A stretch of 64,000 bases of DNA from an uncultured Porphyromonas sp. GTDB lineage: Bacteria > Bacteroidota > Bacteroidia > Bacteroidales > Porphyromonadaceae. Below, one piece after another: positions 9,395 to 17,365 of the stretch (position 1 is the stretch's first letter; every line of letters starts with the position of its first letter). Under the pieces are notes generated by a model. The model made no database searches, had not been told where the DNA came from, and was given only the letters and a program-made list of their open reading frames with translations. The DNA lies in NCBI RefSeq assembly GCF_938039215.1, contig NZ_CALHVI010000033.1:1-64000 (forward strand), written 5' to 3'. A program made the position numbers and the translations under genes.

Positions 9395-9865
9395 CTAAAT
9401 GGAGATATTGAGGATCTCAAAGTGTAGGAGACCACCAGGGGTCTGTACCTCGACGGTATCCCCGACCTTGCGCCCCATGAGCCCCTTGGCGATGGGGGTA
9501 TTGACGGAGATCTTCTTCTCCTTGAGGTTAGCCTCCGAGTCAGAGACGAGCGTGTAGGTCAGCTCGGCACCAGTCTTGGTATTGCGGATGGTGACCTTGT
9601 TGAGGATCTGTACACTATCCGTAGAGAGCTTGGATTCGTCGATGATACGGGCGTTACTCACCAGCGCCTTGAGCTGAGCGATCTTACCCTCGAGGAGTCC
9701 TTGGGCTTCCTTAGCGGCATCGTATTCAGCATTCTCTGATAGGTCGCCCTTGTCACGAGCTTCGGCTATCTGGCGGGAGATCTCGGGACGCTGTACGGAC
9801 TCGAGTTCATTGATCTCGGCTATGAGCTTGTCATAGCCAGCTTGTGTCATATAGTTATATGCCAT
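9395..9865 (-). CDS. greA: Transcription elongation factor GreA
   Basis: 156 aa from MAYNYMTQAGYDKL, the normal GreA length; an in-frame Met 22 codons earlier lacks family similarity. GreA rescues backtracked RNA polymerase by stimulating transcript cleavage. N-terminal coiled coil with the acidic tip DLSENAEYDAAKE, which carries the Asp/Glu pair that acts in the polymerase channel; C-terminal FKBP-like domain with TPIAKGLMGRKVGDTVEV. First gene of a likely greA-HIT-ugd operon; its -7 box is about 110 bp upstream. Confidence 0.95.
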   Translation of the reverse strand: MAYNYMTQAGYDKLIAEINELESVQRPEISRQIAEARDKGDLSENAEYDAAKEAQGLLEGKIAQLKALVSNARIIDESKLSTDSVQILNKVTIRNTKTGAELTYTLVSDSEANLKEKKISVNTPIAKGLMGRKVGDTVEVQTPGGLLHFEILNISI

Positions 9866-9976
9866 AGTCTTGTAGGTAGAGTCTAAGACTCGTTGCTTTA
9901 GAGTGCGGTCGAATACCGCAGGTAAATACAATAGCGAACCCTACTCCAGCATGTCAGCTGTCGTAGGGTTCTCCTG

Positions 9977-9984
9977 CAAAGGTA
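9977..9984 (-). promoter_or_regulatory. -7 box upstream of greA
   Basis: TACCTTTG on the minus strand, giving a leader of roughly 105 nt before the greA start. It lies in the gap between the dinB stop and greA. Confidence 0.55.
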
Positions 9985-10022
9985 CGAATTAATTACTCAT
10001 CGGAACTACGAGTGCTTCCCCC

Positions 10023-11123
10023 CTAATCGAAGACGATGGGCTGTCCCTCGGCATCCACTAAGGGCAACCACTGCGGGACCCACATCCCTGGACGCTGCTC
10101 TTCGGGGGGATTGGAGAGGGAGAGCCCGAGGAGACGGATCGGTCGATCCGAGTAGTCTAGCCCTCGGAGAAGCCTGAGCCCGAGACGCAGGATGTCCTCC
10201 AGCGAAGAGATCGCTTCTATATCCGAAGTGGAGCGGGTAATACTAGAAAAATCAGAGAACTTCACCTTCAGCGTCAAGGTACGCCCTGCAAAGCCCTTTC
10301 GCTCTAAGCGCCTTTGGAGCTCTTCGGCGACTAAGCTTAGGCGGGCTTCCACCTCCAGAGGTTCGGCCGAGTCTTCGTCAAAGGTATGTTCGCAACCGAA
10401 GCTCTTACGCACCCATTCACTTACCACGGGGCGATCATCTATGCCACGGGCAAAGTCATAGAAGACTTGCCCTGCCTTACCGAAGCGCCGCCTTAGCTCC
10501 TCCAGAGTCCGTGCCCTCAGATCCGCACCTGTGGAGATACCGAGCTCGTGCATCCGCTTAGCCGTTGCCCGCCCCACACCCCAGAAGGCTTCTATCGGAA
10601 GGGCTGCGATGAAGTCCAAGGCTTGATCTGGGTGCACCGTGCAGAGCCCATCAGGCTTACGTGCGTCGGAGGCCACCTTAGCGAGGAACTTATTGTACGA
10701 CACGCCCGCCGAAGCCGTGAGCCCAAGTTCGCCTCGGATGCGCTGGCGGATCTGCTTGGCTATCTCCACAGCTAAGGGCTCCCCGATCTTATTCTCTGTG
10801 ACATCAAGGAAGGCTTCATCCAGCGAGATCGGCTCTACGAGATCCGTATAGTCGTGGAAGATAGCGTGGATGGCTTGGGATACCTCCTTGTAGCGAGCAA
10901 AGCGTGGGGCAACGAACGTGATATGAGGACAGCGCCTTCGAGCCAGTGCCCCCGTCATCGCCGAGCGCACACCGAAGCGCCGTGCCTCGTAGCTAGCGGC
11001 ACAGACCACCCCCCGATGCTCCGTTCCCCCGACGGCAATAGGCTTCCCTCGCAGCTCCGGATGATCGTGCTGCTCCACCGACGCATAGAAGGCATCCATG
11101 TCGATGTGTATGATCTTGCGCAT
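10023..11123 (-). CDS. dinB: DNA polymerase IV (Y-family)
   Basis: 366 aa. Error-prone translesion polymerase. N-terminal catalytic motif IHIDMDAFYASVEQ (metal-binding Asp8 and the Phe/Tyr steric pair), YEARRFGVRSAM, and the second catalytic motif PISLDEAFLDVT (Asp-Glu). Then helix-hairpin-helix region LPIEAFWGVGRATAKRMHELG and the little-finger domain. A classic C-terminal beta-clamp peptide is not obvious; the protein ends VDAEGQPIVFD. It follows a DoxX-like gene by 40 bp, probably on the same transcript. No LexA-type box was recognised upstream. Confidence 0.93.
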   Translation of the reverse strand: MRKIIHIDMDAFYASVEQHDHPELRGKPIAVGGTEHRGVVCAASYEARRFGVRSAMTGALARRRCPHITFVAPRFARYKEVSQAIHAIFHDYTDLVEPISLDEAFLDVTENKIGEPLAVEIAKQIRQRIRGELGLTASAGVSYNKFLAKVASDARKPDGLCTVHPDQALDFIAALPIEAFWGVGRATAKRMHELGISTGADLRARTLEELRRRFGKAGQVFYDFARGIDDRPVVSEWVRKSFGCEHTFDEDSAEPLEVEARLSLVAEELQRRLERKGFAGRTLTLKVKFSDFSSITRSTSDIEAISSLEDILRLGLRLLRGLDYSDRPIRLLGLSLSNPPEEQRPGMWVPQWLPLVDAEGQPIVFD

Positions 11124-11163
11124 GGAGAAGGGATGGGGATAGGCGGGAGGTGTATGCGAGGAG

Positions 11164-11568
11164 CTATAGGCTCTTAGGGCGCTGAGGCATCGGGCGCGTA
11201 TAAGCCCAAGCCCAAGCGATGAGGGGGAGCTGGAGAGGTAGGCGCACTAAGGCAAAGGGCAGACGGGGATCCCCCGTAGCCTTCATATTGAGATAGGTCT
11301 GGACATTTGCGGGGAAGACCGCAATGAGTAGCAAGACAATACCCCACGCTGCCCACACACGCAAGCGAGACTTCGGGCGAAGGACAAGAGCGACACCCAG
11401 CACGATCTCGAAGACCCCACTCAAGGCAACGAGCGCTTCGTGGGCGGGGAGATAGGGAGGCATCGTGCGCAGGTACATCTCGGCATTCACGAAGTGATTG
11501 ACTCCAGCAGCGATGTAAAGCAGGGCACAGAGGTAGAGCCCAACGAAGTAAAGGCGATAACGAAGCAT
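11164..11568 (-). CDS. DoxX-like small membrane protein
   Basis: 134 aa with four predicted membrane segments (about 8-25, 45-62, 72-90, 105-122). The conserved DoxX-like features AAGVNHFVNAEMY and MPPYLPAHE are present in the first loop. Such proteins are four-helix inner membrane proteins; in some species they associate with thiol or quinone metabolism, but no function can be given here. Upstream gene of a likely two-gene unit with dinB; transcription reaches it from the right, after the tsf terminator. Confidence 0.75.
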   Translation of the reverse strand: MLRYRLYFVGLYLCALLYIAAGVNHFVNAEMYLRTMPPYLPAHEALVALSGVFEIVLGVALVLRPKSRLRVWAAWGIVLLLIAVFPANVQTYLNMKATGDPRLPFALVRLPLQLPLIAWAWAYTRPMPQRPKSL

Positions 11569-11599
11569 CAGATAGATGAGAGAAAAGGTGATAAAAGCA

Positions 11600-11631
11600 C
11601 TAGCCCCCTAGCGCGGGAGCGTTAGGGGGCC
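11600..11631 (-). terminator. Terminator of the rplM-rpsI-rpsB-tsf operon
   Basis: GCCCCCTA (11603-11610) pairs with TAGGGGGC (11623-11630), with an inner CGC/GCG pairing, followed on the minus strand by a CTTTTA tail. About 40 bp after the tsf stop. Confidence 0.75.
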
Positions 11632-11671
11632 AGGCAGACCTGCCCTAAGCGGGCAAGCGTAGTACTTGAGA

Positions 11672-12496
11672 TTATTCCGCTTTTAGCGTCACACGCTTGA
11701 AGGCAGTCACCGTGAGGCTCTTGCTCTGAGCCTGAAGGTACTGAGCGATGGTAAGCTTGTTGTCCTTGACGAAGAGCTGATCGAGGAGGGTATTCTCCTT
11801 GTAGTACTTCTTCAGAGCACCCTGTGCGATGTGATCGACGAGGTTCTCGGGCTTACCTGCTTCACGAGCCTTTTCACGAGCGAGGTTGAGCTCACGCTCC
11901 TTGACATCAGCAGGGACATCTTCTTCGGTGATACCGACAGGAGCCATAGCAGCGATCTGCATAGCCACGTCACGAGCGACCTGAGCTTCGGTAGCTTCGT
12001 TGAAGGCTACGATCGTAGCGAGCATGTTACCTGGGTGGATGTAAGAAGTAGTGAAGGCACCCTGGACGAACTCGTAGACACCGAGTTCCATCTTTTCACC
12101 CGAGACACCGCTGCGCTCGGTGATGTGGTCCTGTACGCTACGGCCGTCAGCCATAGGAGCAGCGAGGAGTTCTTCCTTAGAAGCACCCTTCTTAGCCTTA
12201 GCTACTTCGAGGATAGAGGAGACAAGCTTGATGAAGTCTTCGTTCTTAGCGACGAAGTCCGTTTCGCACTTGACGCCTACCATGACAGCGTAGTCTCCTT
12301 CGTGGGCAGCGAGGATGCAGCCTTCTTCAGCTTCGTGGTCGCCACGCTTAGCAGCGATAGCCTGACCACGCTTACGGATGAGTTCGATAGCCTTGTCGAG
12401 GTCGCCAGCAGCTTCTTCGATAGCCTTCTTGACATCGGTGAGACCAGCACCGGTGAGGGCGCGGAGCTTCTTGATGTCTTCCAACAGTTTACTCAT
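11672..12496 (-). CDS. tsf: Translation elongation factor Ts
   Basis: 274 aa. EF-Ts is the nucleotide exchange factor for EF-Tu. N-terminal UBA-like domain LRALTGAGLTDVKKAIEE, then the TDFVAKN motif that contacts EF-Tu (about residue 80) and the central dimer/core domains. Codon usage is that of a highly expressed gene. It follows rpsB by 144 bp; the intercistronic gap contains a strong hairpin. Normal length for Bacteroidetes. Confidence 0.97.
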   Translation of the reverse strand: MSKLLEDIKKLRALTGAGLTDVKKAIEEAAGDLDKAIELIRKRGQAIAAKRGDHEAEEGCILAAHEGDYAVMVGVKCETDFVAKNEDFIKLVSSILEVAKAKKGASKEELLAAPMADGRSVQDHITERSGVSGEKMELGVYEFVQGAFTTSYIHPGNMLATIVAFNEATEAQVARDVAMQIAAMAPVGITEEDVPADVKERELNLAREKAREAGKPENLVDHIAQGALKKYYKENTLLDQLFVKDNKLTIAQYLQAQSKSLTVTAFKRVTLKAE

Positions 12497-12544
12497 GATG
12501 GTATGTTGTATTGAGTTAGAGTTCTTGTGATTGGTAGATAAGAC

Positions 12545-12579
12545 CCGAGGACGAGCAGTAGATACTCGCTCATCCTCGG
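12545..12579 (-). promoter_or_regulatory. Hairpin between rpsB and tsf
   Basis: CCGAGGACGAGC and GCTCATCCTCGG form a 12-bp stem (one G-U type mismatch) in the rpsB-tsf gap. There is no T-run behind it, so it may be an RNA processing or attenuation structure that sets the rpsB/tsf ratio (inference). Confidence 0.5.
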
Positions 12580-12640
12580 ACTTATCCTGTGGATCTACTC
12601 CCCGAGAGGAGCTGTCGACAGATCGTATGAAGCTGGGAGC

Positions 12641-13435
12641 TTAAGCCTCTTCGGAGGTAGCCTCAGCCTTACGGCGCGTGCGGCTGCCCTTCTGTACGAG
12701 CTTAGCACCACCTTCACCCTCAGCCTTCTCCTGGCCCTTACCTTCGGCCTTGCGTTCCTGCAGACCTTCGGAGATAGCGCCACAGATAGCGGAGACGATT
12801 ACTTCTACGGCAGCCGTAGAGTCGTCGTTAGCAGGGATGACGTAGTCGACATTCGTGGGATCGCTATTGGTGTCCACAATAGCGAAGACGGGGATACCAA
12901 GGCGCTGTGCTTCGGCTACTGCGATGTGCTCCTTCATTACGTCTACGACGAAGAGGGCATTAGGCAGCTTAGTCATATCAGCGATAGAGCCCAGCGTAAG
13001 CTCGAGCTTAGCGCGCTGACGAGAGATCTGAAGCTTCTCACGCTTGGAGAGGTTATCAAAAGTACCATCAGCAGTCATCTTATCGATCTCGGTCATCTTC
13101 TTGACGGCCTTGCGGATCGTAGCGAAGTTGGTAAGCATACCACCGGGCCAGCGCTCCGTGACGTAAGGCATACCTACAGCCTTAGCCAGTTCAGCGACAG
13201 CGCCCTTGAGCTGCTTCTTCGTAGCTACGAAGAGGATCTTCTTGCCAGCCTTAGCTAGGCCCTTGGCGATTTCTGCTGCTTCGTCGACCTTAACAACAGT
13301 CTTGTGAAGGTCGATGATGTGGATGTCGTTACGCTCCATGAAGATATATGGAGCCATAGCTGCATTCCACTTACGGGTGAGGTGACCGAAGTGGGCACCT
13401 GCTTCTATGAGTTGGTCAAATGAAACTCTTGACAT
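12641..13435 (-). CDS. rpsB: 30S ribosomal protein S2
   Basis: 264 aa. Starts MSRVSFDQLIEAGAHFGH, the conserved S2 start, followed by NAAMAPYIF and RWPGGMLTNF motifs and the C-terminal NVDYVIPANDD. The tail (about residues 228-264) is an added Lys/Glu/Ala-rich extension, longer than in E. coli S2 and common in this phylum. Located 152 bp downstream of rpsI with a hairpin in the gap. Confidence 0.97.
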   Translation of the reverse strand: MSRVSFDQLIEAGAHFGHLTRKWNAAMAPYIFMERNDIHIIDLHKTVVKVDEAAEIAKGLAKAGKKILFVATKKQLKGAVAELAKAVGMPYVTERWPGGMLTNFATIRKAVKKMTEIDKMTADGTFDNLSKREKLQISRQRAKLELTLGSIADMTKLPNALFVVDVMKEHIAVAEAQRLGIPVFAIVDTNSDPTNVDYVIPANDDSTAAVEVIVSAICGAISEGLQERKAEGKGQEKAEGEGGAKLVQKGSRTRRKAEATSEEA

Positions 13436-13558
13436 GATTTCGTTTACGTTCTATAAAGTGTAACAGAATTACTTTCAACTGCTTGGTAGGACGAGCCTGC
13501 TTCTGGGGCGAGGCCCATAGCTCTAAGCAATTTAGATACTAAACGCGAAATAACATCC

Positions 13559-13579
13559 CTCAGGCCACAAGAGCCTGAG
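13559..13579 (-). promoter_or_regulatory. Hairpin just after rpsI
   Basis: CTCAGGC (13559-13565) pairs with GCCTGAG (13573-13579), starting 9 nt beyond the rpsI stop codon. The following GTTATTT gives it partial terminator character; it could attenuate transcription into rpsB-tsf. Confidence 0.5.
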
Positions 13580-13587
13580 AAAGGATA

Positions 13588-13974
13588 TTAACGCTTGCTG
13601 AACTGGAAGCGCTTGCGTGCCTTGGGGCGACCTGGCTTCTTACGTTCGACGACACGAGAGTCGCGCGTGAGGAAGCCTTCGGCACGGAGTGCTGGCTTGT
13701 CTTCCTCGTTGATCTTCACGAGAGCACGAGCGATCGCAAGGCGAGCAGCTTCGCTCTGACCCTTGAATCCCCCACCCTTGAGGTTGATCTTGATGTCGTA
13801 CTTCTCTACAGCGTCCAGAGTAGCCAGAGGCTGGCGTACGATGTACTGGAGGATAGAAGAGGGGAAGTACGTAGAGATGTCACGCTTGTTGATCGTGATC
13901 TTCCCGCTACCTGCTGCTACATATACGCGGGCTACTGCGGCCTTACGACGGCCGATGGCATTGATGAATTCCAT
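13588..13974 (-). CDS. rpsI: 30S ribosomal protein S9
   Basis: 128 aa. Starts MEFINAIGRRKAAVARVY (conserved GRRKxAVARV) and ends in the hallmark basic tail KPGRPKARKRFQFSKR, whose terminal Lys-Arg reaches the P-site tRNA. Ten bases after rplM, the standard rplM-rpsI pair. Confidence 0.98.
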   Translation of the reverse strand: MEFINAIGRRKAAVARVYVAAGSGKITINKRDISTYFPSSILQYIVRQPLATLDAVEKYDIKINLKGGGFKGQSEAARLAIARALVKINEEDKPALRAEGFLTRDSRVVERKKPGRPKARKRFQFSKR

Positions 13975-13984
13975 ACGTCGTATA

Positions 13985-14440
13985 TTACTTGAGCTTAGAG
14001 AGGTCTACGAGACGGGGCTGCTGAGCTGCGTGCTTGTGCTCTGCGCCATCATAGACGAAGAGGTTATCAAGGATAGCAGCACCGAGGCGGTTCTTAGGGA
14101 GCATACCCTTGACTACCTTACGGAAGAGGCGATCCGAACCCTTTGCCTGGAGGAAGCGAGGGCTGAAGCTACGCTGACCACCGGGGTAGCCGGAGAACTT
14201 GAGATAAACACGGTCGTCCCACTTCTTACCAGTGAGGACTACCTTGTCGGCGTTGATTACGATCACGTTGTCCCCGCAGTCTACGTGGGGCGTGAAGTTG
14301 GGCTTGTACTTACCGCGAAGGAGCTTAGCGATCTTGGAGCATACACGACCCAAGCTCTCTCCTGCTGCATCCACGACGACCCACTCCTTGGTGACGGTAG
14401 CCTTGTTTGCAGAGACGGTCTTGAAACTTAAAGTGTCCAT
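13985..14440 (-). CDS. rplM: 50S ribosomal protein L13
   Basis: 151 aa starting MDTLSFKTVSANKATV; the frame is open 36 codons further upstream but L13 homologues start here. Motifs: WVVVDAAGESLGRVCSKIA, HVDCGDNVIVINADKV, KGMLPKNRLG, all characteristic. First gene of the ribosomal operon. The -7 box is about 185 bp upstream, so the leader is long and could hold an L13-binding autoregulatory structure, as is known for rplM in other bacteria; I see no specific motif. Confidence 0.97.
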   Translation of the reverse strand: MDTLSFKTVSANKATVTKEWVVVDAAGESLGRVCSKIAKLLRGKYKPNFTPHVDCGDNVIVINADKVVLTGKKWDDRVYLKFSGYPGGQRSFSPRFLQAKGSDRLFRKVVKGMLPKNRLGAAILDNLFVYDGAEHKHAAQQPRLVDLSKLK

Positions 14441-14623
14441 TCCTTCTGTCTTGTTGTTAATGAATTCGACGAATAGCGAGCTGTCGTATAGAGACATCGT
14501 CTTGGGAGGCCTTACCCTATAAGTATTGGACACAGGCAAAGCGCTCACTACTCTCCCAGTACTGGGCGATAAGACTCTGTCAATCCTCTAGACTCGCTGG
14601 GGTACTATTTGATAAACAGCGCA

Positions 14624-14631
14624 CAAAGATA
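14624..14631 (-). promoter_or_regulatory. -7 box of the rplM operon
   Basis: TATCTTTG on the minus strand preceded by a T-rich stretch (TTTTTTTG). It leaves a 5' leader of about 175 nt before rplM. Confidence 0.7.
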
Positions 14632-14856
14632 CAAAAAAACAAAAGACAAGCTACCGACACCCTCAGCGGGTACACTAATTATATGGAGCACACCCCTTGG
14701 AATGAGCATTACTCGAAGGGCTGTCACTCCGCTGTCGAAGTGCTCCTGCTTAGCGCTCGGGGAAGGCGGGCGGAGCACGGGGGCTTTTCACTCCCGAATG
14801 GTGGGGGCTTTGCTGGGGAAGAACCTACCCCTTTGCTAGGGGACGACTGGGAGGGG

Positions 14857-14955
14857 CAAAAACGACCTACGGTAGGTCGCCGAAAAAACCTACAGTAGGT
14901 CGTCTCACCGACCTACCGTGGGTCGCAAGGACGACCCACAGTAGGTTTTATTTGG
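14857..14955. repeat. ACCTAC/GTAGGT palindromic repeat, copy A
   Basis: A 99-bp element made of four to five imperfect palindromes of the type CGACCTACNGTRGGTCG with short spacers (CCGAAAAAA, TCTCAC, CAAGGA), ending TAGGTTTTATTTGG. Nearly identical in length and sequence to copy C at 61919-62017 and the inverse of copy B at 29080-29175. It is 226 bp upstream of the rplM -7 box. The flanks 14632-14856 and 14956-15116 hold nothing I can recognise. Confidence 0.9.
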
Positions 14956-15116
14956 TCACCTTCAGAGGGGTGAAGCAAGGAGAGCGAGACCGACCGCCTT
15001 CTCGCCTCAAGACCTTCCTCTTCGGAAGGCTTATTTCCCTGCGCTGGAAGTCTTGGGGACGGGAAGGCTGCTACTCCATATATAAAGAGGAAACTTCCTC
15101 AGCATATAATAGGAAG

Positions 15117-15156
15117 CCCCCTCACCTAATCCCCAGCGAAGGGATAAGGTGAGGGG
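15117..15156 (-). terminator. Terminator-like hairpin after the AzgA-like permease gene
   Basis: CCCCTCACCT and AGGTGAGGGG, extended by an inner pairing CCC/GGG, form a strong stem 32 bp past the permease stop. The tail on the minus strand is only moderately T-rich (CTTCCTATTA). Confidence 0.6.
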
Positions 15157-15188
15157 ACTTGTGACTTGAGCGAAGCTCTACGGCCGAA

Positions 15189-16493
15189 CTACAGCGCTAG
15201 GATGTAGCGGAGCACGAGGAGCGTCGAGACGATGTAGAGGGTGATGGAGACGTGACGATACTGACCGCTCAGGAGCTTGACCAGCGTGTAGGAGATCAGG
15301 CCAAGAGCCATCCCTTCGGCGATGTTGTAGGTGAGGACCATCGTCAGCACCGTGATGAAGCTCGGCAGGGCTTCGGAGATGTCCATGAGGTCGATGTCCT
15401 GGATCGAACTAAGCATCAGCACCCCGACGAGCACCAGCGCACCCGTGGTGGCTGCCGAGGGGATCAAGAGGAAGAGCGGAGCGAAGAAGAGGGCAAGCAG
15501 GAAGAGCACCGCCGTAGAGAGGGCGGTCATACCCGTACGGCCACCTTCGGCGATCCCCGCACTGCTCTCGACGAAGGTCGTCACGGTAGAAGTCCCGCAG
15601 ACAGCACCCAGAGAGGTAGCCAGAGCATCTGCCATCATCGCCTGCTTGATATTCTTGACATTGCCCTCGGAGTCCATCATCTCCGTCTTAGCCGCTGCGC
15701 CTATAAGCGTGCCGACAGTATTGAAGATATCCATGAAGACCAAGGCGAAAATCGTCAGCGCCATATCCATATTCAGCAGCGCCTTGAAGTCGAACTGCAG
15801 GAAGGTCGGTGCTAGCGAGCGAGGCAGAGAGACAGGCACGAAGCTATCGGGGATCTGAGTCACACCCAAAGGAATACCCACCAGCGTGCAGGCGATGATA
15901 CTATAGAAGAGCGCTCCACGCACACGCAGGGTCATCAGCACCCCACTAAGTATGATCCCGATGACAGCGAGAATAGAGACGGGGGTGAAAGCACCGAGGG
16001 CAACGAAGGTGGCTTCATTAGCCACGATCACCCCAGCGTTCTTTAGTCCTATGAAGGCGATGAAGAAGCCAATCCCAGCTGAGATAGCGAAGCGAAGGTT
16101 CTTAGGGATACAGCGTACGATCTGCTCACGGATATTGAAGGCGGTCAGGAGGATGAAGATGATCCCCTCGACAAAGACCGCAGAGAGTGCAGCCTGCCAG
16201 CTGTAGCCCATCCCCATGACGAGCGTGAAGGCGAAGAAGGCATTGATCCCCATGCTCGGAGCTTGGGCAAAGGGGAGCTTCGCTAGGAAGGCTATTAGCA
16301 ACGTCCCGACGGCAGAGGCTAGAGCCGTAGCCGTGAAGACGGCTCCCTTGTCCATGCCGGTAGTGCTAAGGATGTCGGGATTGACCGCTAGGATGTAGCT
16401 CATCGTTAGGAAGGTCGTGACCCCTGCGAGGAGCTCAGTGCGGAGCTTGTGCCGAGAGGGGTCAAAGCCCACTAGGCGGTAGAGTGCTTGCAT
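15189..16493 (-). CDS. NCS2 nucleobase permease, AzgA/PbuG-like (hypoxanthine/guanine/adenine)
   Basis: 434 aa, polytopic (about 12-13 membrane helices). N-terminus LVGFDPSRHKLRTELLAGVTTFLTMSYILAVNP is the signature of the AzgA/PbuG/GhxP purine branch; further motifs are APSMGINAFFAF and DIFNTVGTLIGAA with SSAGIAEGGRTG, which form the substrate and proton site. Likely an inner membrane proton symporter for purine bases. Last gene of a presumed operon uraA-like, DUF5020, azgA-like; the 149-bp gap in front of it is filled by a 23-bp tandem array. Exact substrate cannot be read from sequence. Confidence 0.88.
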   Translation of the reverse strand: MQALYRLVGFDPSRHKLRTELLAGVTTFLTMSYILAVNPDILSTTGMDKGAVFTATALASAVGTLLIAFLAKLPFAQAPSMGINAFFAFTLVMGMGYSWQAALSAVFVEGIIFILLTAFNIREQIVRCIPKNLRFAISAGIGFFIAFIGLKNAGVIVANEATFVALGAFTPVSILAVIGIILSGVLMTLRVRGALFYSIIACTLVGIPLGVTQIPDSFVPVSLPRSLAPTFLQFDFKALLNMDMALTIFALVFMDIFNTVGTLIGAAAKTEMMDSEGNVKNIKQAMMADALATSLGAVCGTSTVTTFVESSAGIAEGGRTGMTALSTAVLFLLALFFAPLFLLIPSAATTGALVLVGVLMLSSIQDIDLMDISEALPSFITVLTMVLTYNIAEGMALGLISYTLVKLLSGQYRHVSITLYIVSTLLVLRYILAL

Positions 16494-16515
16494 GTGGAAG
16501 TGATACGTGGATGGA

Positions 16516-16645
16516 ATATGAGGTGAAAGAAGCGGAGCGAAGCCCCTAGGTTCAGCAGAGAGAAGCCCTTAGATACTATAGGGAGCAGCCCTTAGATGCG
16601 GTAAGGAGCAACCCTCTGATACGGTAGGGCGAAGCCCCTAGGCTA
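16516..16645. repeat. 23-bp tandem array, 5-6 units
   Basis: Units at 16539, 16562, 16585, 16608 and 16631 begin GAAGCCC or GCARCCC and end in a GGTAGGG-like purine run; a weaker unit precedes at 16516. The last unit runs through the stop codon of the DUF5020 gene (16643-16645). It separates that gene from the downstream permease inside an apparent operon. Confidence 0.85.
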
Positions 16646-17350
16646 GAAGGTCCACTTCAGGGCGAGCGTCGGATTGACGACCGTTTTGTCGAGGACGGCG
16701 AAGTTCGTGCTGATCTCCCACTCCGTACCTACACTGAGGTTGAACTTAGGATCGATGCCTGCGAACTTGTTCAAGTTGAGCCACAGCTGAGGCTCTGAGA
16801 TGAAGATGAGGTTATCCTTACCCGTGACGAGGTGGCGATCCCCCCAGAGGTCGGCGAAGCCTTGGAAGGTAACCTTCCCTCCAGCGAGGTGCAGGTACCA
16901 AGTCGTCGTCAGCTGGAAGGAATGGGGACGATCCTGCTTAGCTAGGTACTTGTACATAGGGGTGAAGGTGATACCCGCCGTGTAGTCTACCTTGTTCCAA
17001 GCATAGGTAAGTCCAGCCAGATAAGCATTCTTGTAGGAGAACTGATTGCTTAGTCCGCCGTTGTACTCGACATGCAGTGCCAGAGGGCTTTTGCCGAGCT
17101 TAAATTCCCGAGAGATCTCCCAGTAAGCCGAAGTGACGCCCTCGCGGCGGTAGTCCATATCTACGAAGAAGAAGGTGCTCCCCCAGCTGTCAGGACGGAA
17201 GAGCTCTACTGTAGTGGTGAGACGGGGGCGCTGAGCCTCTTCGGTGCTATAGAGCGAGCGACCGAAGTCGTAGTGAAGCTGGACATTCTGAGCTCGAAGG
17301 CCTACAAGTGCCACGAGAGCCGTGAGGGCAAGGAGGTAAAATTTGCGCAT
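16643..17350 (-). CDS. DUF5020 family outer membrane protein (Tsx-like channel candidate)
   Basis: 235 aa. Signal peptide MRKFYLLALTALVALVGLRA, then QNVQLHYDFGR and VELFRPDSWGSTFFFVDMDY, conserved in DUF5020 and reminiscent of the nucleoside-specific Tsx channel family; alternating strands with many aromatics and a terminal Phe (ALKWTF) point to an outer membrane barrel. It lies 15 bp after a uracil-permease gene and before a purine permease, so a role in nucleoside or nucleobase passage through the outer membrane is the natural inference. No experimental function is known to me for the DUF. Confidence 0.75.
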   Translation of the reverse strand: MRKFYLLALTALVALVGLRAQNVQLHYDFGRSLYSTEEAQRPRLTTTVELFRPDSWGSTFFFVDMDYRREGVTSAYWEISREFKLGKSPLALHVEYNGGLSNQFSYKNAYLAGLTYAWNKVDYTAGITFTPMYKYLAKQDRPHSFQLTTTWYLHLAGGKVTFQGFADLWGDRHLVTGKDNLIFISEPQLWLNLNKFAGIDPKFNLSVGTEWEISTNFAVLDKTVVNPTLALKWTF

Positions 17351-17365
17351 GAGGTAGAGGAGTGT

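Noticed and set aside
14609..14898. Short open frames upstream of the rplM promoter
   Set aside because: They overlap the palindromic repeat and have no homology-like features.
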